Source of the DNA: Paramyrothecium sp. XJ0827 | Taxonomy: Eukaryota; Ascomycota; Sordariomycetes; Hypocreales; Stachybotryaceae | DNA: 64,000 bases | Reading direction: 5' to 3' | Assembly: GCA_020881915.1 (NCBI GenBank) | Contig: JAJFPB010000006.1 | Coordinates: forward strand, 1,054,001 to 1,118,000 | In this document: piece after piece, positions 27,801 to 39,800 of the stretch | Layout: every line of letters starts with the position of its first letter | Position numbering within the stretch: the stretch's first letter is position 1 | The notes under the pieces: generated by a model | Seen by the model: only the letters and a program-made list of their open reading frames with translations | Database searches by the model: none | What the model was told of the DNA's origin: nothing | Position numbers and translations under genes: made by a program

Positions 27801-30800
27801 CGATATGGTCACCAATTCGATAGACCCATTTGGCGATGTATGAGCCCGGTTGCTTGACAGAAAGAGCTATGAAGCCTTCCTGTAATGACGAGACGGGCAT
27901 TGCATTTTCAATCACTTGGTCCTTTGAAAGGTTGCACGCACTTCGTACGGCATCACTGTGCACGACGTCCTGGATATGGTCGCCCAGGAGGCCGAAACGC
28001 TCAACCTCATCCGTAGCACTTCCTTCTTCGGCATCGTTGGCCCGAGCCGCAACGGCGAAAAGTCTGGGGTCATCGAACACGTCCTTTACAGACAATTGTA
28101 TACCGTCATCTCGAGCCGCGGTAACTAGATGAATCGCAGATACGGAGTCGCCTCCGAGGCGGAGGAAGCTGTCGTCACGACCAATCGAGTCCATGGAAAT
28201 ATTCAGGATTTCAGCCCAGATTAATTGTAGTCGGGCTTCCATCTCGGTCTCTGGGGGCCGCTTGACAGAGTCAATGAGAGCGTATTTCGCTAAACGGCTA
28301 TCCTCAAGCTTGGAGGTAAGCGCCTTCAGTGTCTTCCTGTCGATCTTCGTAGATGCGATAGCAGGCATGTATGCGCATGGTATAAATATTGTCGGTACCA
28401 TGTAGTTTGGCAATGAGATATTAAGTTTACCAACGAGCTCGGAGACGCAGGTTGCAGTTTCATCCTCAAGTTGCAGGAAGAGGCCGTTGCCTGTCGTGTT
28501 CGGCAGAATCTGGTCATTGTAGCAGAAATACGCTACAAGCGTAGGGCCAGCATTGACTGTCATGGTATCCACAATGACTTGACGAACGCCCGACAGTTGG
28601 TTCATAATGTGGTGCTCGATCTCACCAAGCTCGATACGAAGACCGCGGATCTTGACCTGGGTATCTTTTCGAGACGAGTACTCAATCGCGCCGTTCGTAT
28701 TATAGAACCCAAGGTCGCCAGTTCTATACATGCGATCCCAACCAGGGACGTCCTTATAAGGAGCCCACGCAGGAAGGGGTGAGACTATGGAGGCCTTGGT
28801 CTTCTCCTCGTCTCCAAGGTAGCCTCTTAGAAGGGTTGGTCCTTGAATGAGAATCTCTCCAATGGTTCCGATCGGTGCCAGACGGTAAGGATCCTCAGGG
28901 TCCACGATCCAACAATAGTTTCCGACTGAGTATCCGATTGTTTTCGAAGAGTCGGAGATAGCCTGATACTCGTACAAACTACTGCAAACCACTGTCTCTG
29001 CAGGACCCCAAGCGTTCCACAAGCGGACCTTGCCAAACCAGGTATCGACAATGTCTTGGCCAACAGCTTCACCGCCGACGAAGAGAAACTCGACTGTAGG
29101 AACCTTGGCCGGTTTGAGGGTTCTGGCCACCGCGGGTGTAAGACAGACCCAGTTGACACCACAATCATTGATCCAATCGGCAAGGTTGTTCATTCTCATT
29201 TCCTCTGACGGAATGTGCAGGGAGGCACCAAAGATAAGACTGGAAACAATCTCTGCCAGAGACATATCAAACACATACGAAGCGAATTGAAGCATTCTCA
29301 CTCTTGGCTGTATGCCAAGTCTGGACCAGGTAGCGACATGGCTCGTAAGCAGTGACTTATGGTCGATCACGAATCCCTTGGGGACACCAGTGCTACCAGA
29401 TGTGAAGAAGACACAGGCTGCAGTCGTAGATGAGATCTCTGGCAGGCCCCTGCTCTGACTAAGGACTTTGTCTTGTGTGAGGCTCTCAGTGAGGTGGTGC
29501 GATAACTCAATGACCGTGATCCTAGCACTGCCTGGGTCAGGAGACAAGGCTAATGCCTTGCATGAATCCGAGTAACTTGGTGATGTCAAGACGAGTTTCG
29601 CTTGAGATTTTTGGACCATATGTTCCTTGCGCTGCTGCGGGTGCGATGGTTCGAGGGGAACAAAAGCTGCACCGGCCTTGCTTACGGCGAGGATAGCAAC
29701 AATGTACCAAATTGACTTTTCGAAACAGACTGCAACCGCATCCCCCTCTTCGATACTGAGTCTGTTGATCAAATATAGGGCCATTCGATCTGTTACTTGG
29801 TTGAGTTCCTTGTATGTATAAGAACCATCCCAAGCATTGACAGCGAGAGCATCGGGCTGTTGCTTGGCCAGGCTTTCGAACACGTGATGCCAGCAATTCT
29901 CGACGGTTTTGAAACGCTCACCGTTCCAGTTCAGTGCCTGCTGCAAGTCCCAGTCAGAGGTCAATGAGATAGCCTCCAATGATTCCTTTCTTTGAGGAAC
30001 AAGCTGCTGGAGGACGCAGCCGAAGTGATGATACAAGGCTTCCACGCGAGTCTGCCCGATGGTTGCAGAATCGAAAGTAAAAGACAGATTTACTTCTGTG
30101 TCAGAGATGGAAGCATTGATGACCAGCGGATAGTTGAAGAACCCTTCAAAGGCATTGTGCTCAGATCCTTCTTGGAGTTCCGCAGGGATTAGAACAGCAT
30201 TAGGATCATCATGGATTCCTGACAACGGAGAGAAGGGTTGGATAACCAGAAGATTCTTGAAGTCACATGCTTCCTTGAACTCTGGGCTGATCTTCACAAT
30301 ATTATGCAAGCCATGCTGCTCAAAAGCAATCATACTTGCAGCCTGAGCTTGAAGGCCACGAAGGAAGTCATCAATAGACTGTGATTGGTCGATACGAACC
30401 CGGATGGGGACCGTAGCAATGGATGGTCCAGGCATTTCGCTCAAGCCAGCAACTGGCGCTTGGCGGCCGGACATTGTCATACCAAAGGTGACATCATCAG
30501 TTTCACAGTATTTGGCTAGGATTATAGCCCAGGCAGCACGCAGCAGGGTGGCTTTCGTGACTGAGTTGTCGGAGACATGGGGGAACGAAAGATTGCCTGA
30601 CCAACTGCTTGTAACGCTCTTCCCTGTGGCGCGCGTGTTTGACGGGAAAGCAGTTTGAGTGGCTCCCTCCAACTGCGATTGCCAGTATGAACGAGCATCA
30701 GCCTCGCTCATTTCCGTGACAAACTTGACAAAGTTGACATAAGGATAGGTGGCCGGGATCTCAAGCCGCTGATAGCTGTTCAAGAGGGTGCGCAGAACGA

Positions 30801-33800
30801 TGTTCATGGTCCATCCATCGTATACTGCATGGTGCATTGCAAGCAGGAAGTACTTCTTATCCTCCTCTTGAACGATTGCATAACGACATAAATTGGCGCC
30901 GTAGACCATAGGGTCAGCAGTGATCCCCTTGCTAAAGCTTTGGATCGTCAGATTTTCTGACTGCTCCCATGTGCTAGCATTGGCCACTAGGCACTGGACG
31001 GTTGTGGCGCCTATCCTGACGATTCTGGTGCGGAGGTTTGTGCATACTTCTAATGTATGCTCCCACGCCGATTTGAAGCGGCTTATATCCACGTTATCTC
31101 CTATGCGGAAATGGATCTGGGCTGTATATGACCCAGGCTGTCTGGCAGTTAAAGCCATGAGCCCTTCTTGCAAGGGGGTGACTGGGAAAGCATCTTCGAC
31201 GAATTGGCTGCCCTTCAGGCCACAAAGCTGCGTGATTTCTGCAGTAGCCACTTCTTGGGATGTATGCAGTAAGGCGAATGGTCGCACCAAGGCAAAATCG
31301 TTACCCTCGACTGTTGCCTTTGCGGCTAAGCTGGAGAGTCTTGGATCTTCAAATATTTGTGCCGCTGTGATACCAATGCTGTCCTTCTGGGCAAAAGTAA
31401 CGAGCCGAATGACAGACATCGAGTCACCACCAATCTGAAGGAAGCTATCGTTCTTGCCTATCGTCTTCTCATCGACGTTGAGAACTTGAGCGAATAGGGA
31501 GCGAAGCTTGAATTCCATTACCGTGGTTGGCTCAACCTTTTCTTCCGTATTAAGCGAGAAAGAAGCGATTTGCTCCTCTTTAAGGCTCAAGGCAAGCTGC
31601 ACCAAGCTCCCTCTATCGATCTTGAGAGACGTGGTGAAAGGCATATTGCGGAGAGGTAGGAATAATGAAGGCACCATGTATGCTGGTAATACCCTCCTTA
31701 ATTCATGGACTGAAGCAGTGAATGCTTCCCGCATAGGGTCTGTCATTGAAAGAACGGCATCGCTATCCTCAGAGTCGTCCACTGAAGCAGCATCGGACAA
31801 GTCTGTAAATTTGACGAAGGCAACGAGCATGTCCTTTGATGAAGACTTTACCACGTCAACAGCAAGGTGGCTAATGTTTGCTAAAGACTGGTGTATGTTG
31901 TACTCGATCTCACCGAGCTCAATACGATTGCCTCGGAGTTTGACTTGACGATCTCGGCGCCCAAGATACTCAATAGTACCATCCGGGTTGTACCGGCCAA
32001 GATCGCCCGATTTGTGAAACCTAATTCTCTTGTTTCCTGCCTCCTTGGGGGTCGGCAAGAATTCGACGTGCTCAATAAAAGAAGCCGATGTCCTCTCTCT
32101 ATCGTTGAGGTAGCCTCGTGCCATGTCACGCTGGATCAGAATCTCACCAATGCAGCCAATCGGGGCGAGCTTATTATAATTGTCAGGCTCGACGATCCAC
32201 ATTTGACCGCTAAAAGCTCGTCCAATGTTGGTGGGCTGGTCATCCTCAGACTGATATTCATACGATCCAATGAAGATGGACACTTCTGAAGGGCCGTAAG
32301 CATTGATCAGGGTCACCTTTCCATGCCAGGTTTGAAGGGTCTCCCTCGAGGGTGCTTCACCAACGAGCATAAGCATACTAAGCGATGGCACCTCAGCAGG
32401 GTCGATAGTTCGTAGGAACGACGGGGTCAGCATAGCTGTGTTAACCTGTGCCTCACGGATGAAGCCGGTGAGGTTGTCCATGCGCTGTTGATCGGATGGA
32501 GTACAAACTGTGCCTCCAAAGACTAATGTCTCAAGAATCTCGCTCAAGCTGACATCGAAAACATAGCTTGAGAATTGCAGCATGCGAGAAGTGCTTCTCA
32601 TAGCGTAAGCCCTCTCATAACCAAGGATACTGCCGCTTAAAGCCGAGTGCTCAACAACAATTGCCTTGGGTTTGCCAGTAGAGCCGGATGTGAACAGAAC
32701 ATAAGCTGCGTTGCTGGGACTAATATTGGCCACGGGCATCTCCGTGGTACTGTCAACGCAACTTTCAAGGGTCCCCATAATATCAGCGGAGATCTCAATG
32801 ACGTTCTGTGCCATAGCTTGGCAGTCATCCCTTGTTCTCGGTGACACGATGATGTAACGGGCACCTGCCTCATCGATGATGTCCTTGCGTCGGGCTTGAG
32901 GGTGGCTTGGATCAAGTGGTATGAAAACACCACCAGATTTCAGAATTGCGACCATAGCCACAATTGCCCAGATTGATTTCTCTAGGCAGAAAGGCACAAA
33001 CGCTTCTGGAGTAACACCTCGAGCCACAAGATGATGGGCCAATATAGTTGACAACCTATCCAGCTGCTCATATGTAAGAATTCCATCAGACGAGAAAACG
33101 GCCTGGTGTTTTGGGCACTCCCTGGCCTTATTGGAAATAAGATCATGTACGAGTTGTGGTTCAATCTCGTAAGTTGTTTTGTTCCAATCCAATGCTTTGT
33201 TGAGGTCCCAAGGGCCAGCTACTGAGACGTCACCAAGCGTCAAATTGTCGTCTTGAACCATTAACTGTCGGAGAATATGCTCGAACTGGTTTGATGCGGC
33301 ATCCAGTTCAGAGTCGTCTATGATATCCGCTCTGTACGAGAAGTGAAGCTTGACCTCATCATCGAAGATCAAACAGTCGGCAACAAGAGGGAAGGTAAAG
33401 TAGCCCTCAAGAGATTCCTCAGCATCCAAACGGTCAGAGGCAGTAGTAAATAAAGCGGGTTCGGTGGCCTCGCCTGCGGCCCCGAACTTCCGCATAGGTT
33501 GGATAACCAGCAAGCTAGAGAAGTCGCAAGCTTCTTTGATATCTTGTCCAAGTTGAATGATCCGTCGGAGCCCAAACTGCTCAAAGGGTATAGTCTCGGA
33601 AGCTTGAAGCTGTACAGAGTGTAGGAATTCGGAAACTGTTTGCTCAGAATCAAGTCGGATGCGGACTGGCACCGTCGCAACAACAGGGCCAGCCATTGTA
33701 TCTAGGCCAGTAACGGGCGCTTGACGACCAGATACAGTAGCACCAAAGGTAACATCCTGACTATTCGAGTATTTAGCCAGCATTAAAGCCCAAGCTGCCC

Positions 33801-36800
33801 TGACAAGGGTTGCTTTGGTGAGAGAGGTATCCATGTTCTCGGGGAGTGAGATGACCCTATCCATAATCCGACTCTTCCTTGGCACAGACACGCCAGGACG
33901 AGGCGTCATTCGTGGGAAGGTAGCACGCTGAGCATCGCGCAATTGATCCTGCCAAAAACCACTAGCAGCGGTTTCGTTCATTTCGGTAAGATATTTGATG
34001 AACGCGGAGTAAGGCCGCATGCTTGGTACCAAAGATTCGTGGTAGATCTGCTGGAGAGTTGACAAGTTGGCAATTATCGAAAACCCATCCGAAACGGCGT
34101 GATGGATCACCCACACGAAGTAGCCATCTCCAGATTTCTCTTGTACAAGGGCAAAGCGGCAAAGGCGAGCCCCAAAGCCCATTTCCAGAGACTTGATGCT
34201 ATGGAGATACGACTCCAGGGTAGCTCCATCAACATCATCCCAGTCAACCACTTTGTCCAAGACTTGAACGGTATCGCCATCTAAGTTCAGAATGCGAGTT
34301 CGCAAGTTTCCACAAAGAGAAACAGTCCGCTCCCAGGCTTTTCGGAATCGAGAGATGTCAACGCCAGCGTTGAGTTTGTAGACGTACTTGGCGATATATG
34401 ACCCAGGCTCTTTGGATGCTAGCGCCATCAAGCCCTCTTGAAGAGGTGTACAGGGGTAAGCGTCCTCCAAGGACTCATCATTGGCTATAGAATCTCGAAG
34501 ATGTTGGCTTAGAAGCGAAAATGGGGCAGGAACCTCATCTTGTTTCTCGACATCTTCAACGGTAAGCGACGCTATAGTCGATAGCCTAGGATCATGGAAG
34601 ATGTCCTTGACCGTCACCAAAAGACCATCGTGACGTGCAGCGGTGACGAAATTGATAGCAGCGATTGAGTCGCCGCCCAGGCCAAGGAAGCTATCATCGC
34701 GGCCAATCGACTCTTTCGGAAGATTGAGAATATTGGCCCAGATGCTCTGCAAGCGGGTTTCCATGGCAGTTTCAGGAGCTCGCTTATTGGTATTAATAAG
34801 ACCATAGGTAGCCAGTGACTCTCGCGAAAGTGACTGAGCTTTCTCGGTTAGAGCCTTCCGGTCAATCTTGCTAGAGGTAACCATTGGCATGTACTGGCAA
34901 GGAATGTACAGCGAAGGCACCATGTAGTTCGGAAGGGTAACACGCAAATGACCAATTGTTGCCGTTAGCTGGTCGGATAGACTAGGAGTGATTGGCAAGA
35001 AAACGTCATCAAGTGAAAGTTCGTGGCCTCGGCCAGGAATACGGGTCTCCTCAGAGAAGCCCAAGTAAGTGACGAGGCTAACGCCGGCTTCGTTCTGCAG
35101 AACATCAACCACGACCTGCGAGATACCTGACAGGAAGGAACGAATATGATGCTCAACCTCCTCAAGCTCAACTCGAAGACCGCGGATCTTGACTTGTCTA
35201 TCCTTACGGCTGACGAATTCAATTGTGCCGTCAGGATTGTAGTGGCACAAATCACCCGATTTGTAGAACCTATTACAGTTCGAGAATCGGGGAGCCCACG
35301 GAGGAAGATCACGAACCATGTACGATTCTGTCTTCTCAGGATCCGCGAGATATTCACGAAGTAAAGTAGGGCCCTGGATGACCACTTCTCCGATACTGCC
35401 GAAAGGAGCTAGGCGCTGAGGATCTTGAGGGTCGACGATCCAGCAGAATGCGCCAATTGGACGACCTATAGTTGCAGGAGACTCATCCATGGATGCGTAT
35501 TCATGAAGAGTACTGCAGACGATAGTCTCGGCAGGCCCCCACACGTTCAACAGCCTCAATTTTCCAAACCAGGTGTTCAAAAGATCTCTACCAACGGCTT
35601 CGCCGGCAAGCAGCATGAGCTCTAGGTGAGGCAGGTCTGCGGGTCGTAGAGTCCGAGCAAAGGAAGGCGTAAGACTAGTCCAGTTGATCTTGTTCTCAGT
35701 CATCCAAGCTGTCATCCGGTTCATCCTCGTGTCTTCAGAGGGAACATAGATTGAGGCGCCGAACATCAGTGGGCATATGATCTCAACGATAGATAGATCA
35801 AAGACGAATGAGGCAAATTGCGAAATGCGCACGTCGGGTGTCATGCCTAGCCGTCGACCGATGCTGATCTGGCTGGAGCAGAGCGCACGATGCTCGATCA
35901 CAAATCCCTTAGGTACACCAGTGCTACCTGAGGTGAATAGAACGTAGGCCACGTCGTTTGGAGTTACTGCCACAGCAGGTGCGCTGTCTGAATGTGTTGA
36001 ATCCAGGCTATCATCCAGCTCTTGTGTGACAACCAGGACGTTGTCTACGAGCCCAGCACAATCTGCAGAAGTCTCCGGAGAAGCCAAAATAAACCTCGCT
36101 CTCGTTTGCTGCGTAATGAGTCTCCTTCGATGAGCGGGATAGGAGGGGTCGATGGGAGACCAAGCTCCACCGGCTTTATTAATCGCCAGGATAGAAACAA
36201 AATGCCAGACAGATTTCCCGAAGCAGACGTGAATGATTTCCCCAGCCCGGATCTTGAGCTGGGACACAAGGTAATCCGCGAGTCTGTTTGCCGCAGCGTT
36301 GAGGCCGCTGTATGTGAGATTCCCGTCCCATGCGCAGATAGCTGGGGCATTAGGCTGCAGAAGGGACTGTTCCTCGATCATGTCGTGAGCGCAACGCTCG
36401 ACAATCTCTGGAACAACAGTGTTCAAGCTCATAGCTTGCTCTACATCCCAGGATGATGTCATAGAAACATCGCCAAGTTGACGCTCATCTTGGACTAATA
36501 GAGCTTTGACTACTTGCTCGAAGTGGCAAGCCAGGGCCTTGACCTGAATCTCCTGAATGACAGAGGAGTTGTAGATGAGGTAGAGATCGACCTGTCCATC
36601 AGAGATTGCACCCTGCATGACTAAGGGATAATTGAAGTAACCCTGCATCAGGTCACCCATGTCGGTGGACTCGGATTCTGGAGCAGATAGGAGAGCTGAT
36701 TCTTCTGTGGCGCCAGGAAGCCCGAGCTGTTTGAATGGTTGGATTACCATGAGACTGGAGAAGTCACACGCATCCTTGGTGTCTGCGTTGATCTTGGCGA

Positions 36801-39800
36801 TGTTCTGAAGACCGTACTGCTCATATGCAACCATCTCTGATGCTTGCATTTGGACCTCTTGCAAGAAACTCTTGATAGACCTTTCAGCGTCAAGGTTCAC
36901 CCTGACTGGAACAGTAGCAACCATTGGTCCGGGCATATCCGCAAGGCCAACAACAGGAGCATTGCGACCGGAAACAGTGGCACCAAAGGTAATATCATCG
37001 GTTTCACTATAGCGAGCTAGTACAATTGCCCAAGCAGCTCGCAAAATAGTGGCTCTTGTGATAGAGGACCCTGTAGAGTTGGGAAGCTCAATAGTTTGTA
37101 CCAACGAACGAGTTATGCCTCCCGACTGAGTTGGAGAAGGCTTTCGGGGGAATGAGGCACGCTGAGCCCCTTGAAGCTGCTCAGTCCAGTAGTCGTTGGC
37201 GGCGCGAGTGTCCATTTGTTGAACATAGTGGACAAACCTCGAGTAGGGGACTGGGACTGAAGGGTTGGCTTCTAGATATGCCTGGTTAAGTGTACGGAGG
37301 ATGATGCCGACACTCCAACCATCAAAGACTGAATGGTGGCTCAACCAAAGGAAGTAGCAGTCACCCTTACTGTCTCGACTTAGTGCATAGCGATTGAGAC
37401 GGGAGCCGTAAGTCATGGTCAGATTGCTTGAGGCCTTCAAAAGACCAGACCCGTCGAGGCTGTCAAACGAGTCCCAGTAGACGTCATCCTTCACCACGAC
37501 TTGAGTCTGTGAGCCTTGGATGTCAACAATCCTCGTCCGGAGGTTGGCGCAAAGTCGAACTGTTAGCTCCCACGCAGCCTTAAATGTCTGAATATCCACT
37601 GAGCTTGTCAGGCGGAAGACATATTTGCCAATGTAAGATCCTGGCTGTTTTACTGTGAGTGCCATAAGACCTTCCTGAAGGGGGCTGCAAGGGAAGGCAT
37701 CCTCAATGACAAGGCCAGAATCAAGATCGCAAGCCTTCGCAGCATCAGCCTTCATGGCTTCCATATCGCCCTGCAGCATGCTGAAAGGAAGAATGGCTTG
37801 GTCGATTGACTCAGCTGTGGCTGCGGTAGACGCTAGCGAACTGAGGCGGGCATCTTTGAAGATGTCCGTGATGTTCAAAGTAATGCCATCACGTTGTGCA
37901 TGGGATACAAGTTGGATCGCAGAGATAGAGTCGCCGCCGATTTCCAAGAAATTGTCTTCCTTGCCGATGTCATTAGCTGAGATACCAATCGTTTCCGCCC
38001 AGAGTTCTCTTAATCTTAATTCCATCTCGGTGGTGGGTTCTATCTTCTCACGATTGGCTAGTGAGTAAGCTGAGAGCTCTGAGGGTGACAGAGAGGATGC
38101 GATCTCCCTCAACATCTTTCTGTCAAGTTTGAGGGCGCTGACGAATGGCATCCGTCGCACTGGAAGATACAGGGTGGGTACCATGTACTTCGGGAGGAGG
38201 TCCTTCAGCTTCTCTGAGGTAACGGCTAGGCATTGTCTTAGGTTGTCATCCATCTCCTTGATTAGGACTGTAGATTCCTCTTCTTCATGCCACGCTGGTG
38301 AGCTGACGAAGGCCAACAAGGTCTTGCTGGTGTCAGTTCCGATAATGTCCACAGCGACATGTTCCGCCTCATGGGTAACCTGCTTGATAGCGTACTCGAT
38401 TTCGCTGAGCTCAATACGTTGGCCACGGAGCTTGACCTGGTTGTCGAGCCTACCCAGGTACTCAAGCTGCCCCTCGGCACGGTACCTGACTAGATCACCA
38501 GTCCTATAGAATCTGGCTGCACCTGCGTCTTGAGGCAACCAATCGACTGAATCGATGAAAACACCTTCTGTCTTGGTCCGGTCGTTGAGGTATCCTCTGG
38601 CAAGATTATAACCCTGGACGAGTAGTTCTCCTGTACAACCAATAGGCACAAGGCTGTTGTAGTTATTAACATCAACAACCCAACAGGCGTTGTTCGTACC
38701 GCGTCCTATCATTGAAGGAGACTCGTCCTGAGACTGATAATCATAGAAGGAACAATAAATACAAGCTTCGGCGGGACCGTAACCGTTAATAAGTTCGACA
38801 CGGCCCTGCCAAGTTGCCAATGTGTCTCTCGCAGGCGCTTCACCACCCACAATAAGTTTCTTGAGAGATGGAACCTGTTCAGGATCAATGGTTCTCGTAA
38901 AAGATGGCGTTAACATGGCAGTATTGATGTTGGCCTGGTTAATAAAACCACTAGTATGTTGCAAGCGTTCGGTCTCGTTCGGCGTACACACGGTACCGCC
39001 GTGAGCTAGTGTTCCGAAAATCTCGCCCATGCTGACATCAAACACATAGCTGGAGAACTGTAACACACGGCTATCCATGTCGGGACTGAAGAGCTTCGAA
39101 AGGCCAAGCACAACGCTTGAACATAAAGCTTTGTGCTCGATAATGACACCCTTTGGCTTGCCAGTAGAGCCAGATGTAAAGAGAATGTAGGCAGTGTTCG
39201 ACGGTGTAGGCATAGGATGATTCTCAGGTGCAGTGTACTGAGCGTAAGTATCGAACGAAGAGGCCGAAAGCGTGATCAAATTCTCAGTAAGGTCCTCATT
39301 AGACTTCGCAGTTGTTGGTGAGACAATCATATATCGCGCACCAACGTCTCGTAGTAGCTCCTCTCGACGTGGCCGAGGATGCTGAGGGTCGATTGGAACG
39401 AATGCGCCCCCAGCCTTAAGAATACCGAGCATGGCCACAATCGCCCACGAGGACTTCTCGTAGCAAATGGGTACGTATGTCTCGGGCCCCACGCCAAGAG
39501 CCATCAGGTACGAGGCTAATTGAGAAGACAGGCAATCCAAGGTTGCATAGGTGATGCTTTCATTGCTGGAATAAAGAGCCTCACTGTCTGGCGCCTTCAA
39601 TGCAACTCTGGAAATAATATCGTGTATGCAGTCATCAACGAGTTCCGGGGTGCTGTTATTGGTCTTGGCTTGATCAAGATCCCATGGGCCTGCAACACTC
39701 AAAGTCGCGACAGAACTCTCTTGTCGAGCTGTAAGCTGGGTTATGACATGCTGAAGCTGTTGAGACATGGCAATGAGCTGTGATTCGCTGACAGTGTCAG

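Larger units (their letters stand above)
20069..33160 (-). repeat. Second-family unit, long copy (A10 to C14)
   Basis: Runs A10-T10-C11-A11-T11-C12-A12-T12-C13-A13-T13-C14. Its A10, C11, A11, A13 and C14 pair with A14, C15, A15, A16 and C17 of the neighbouring unit. It has one extra A-T-C set (A12-T12-C13). Confidence 0.7.
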
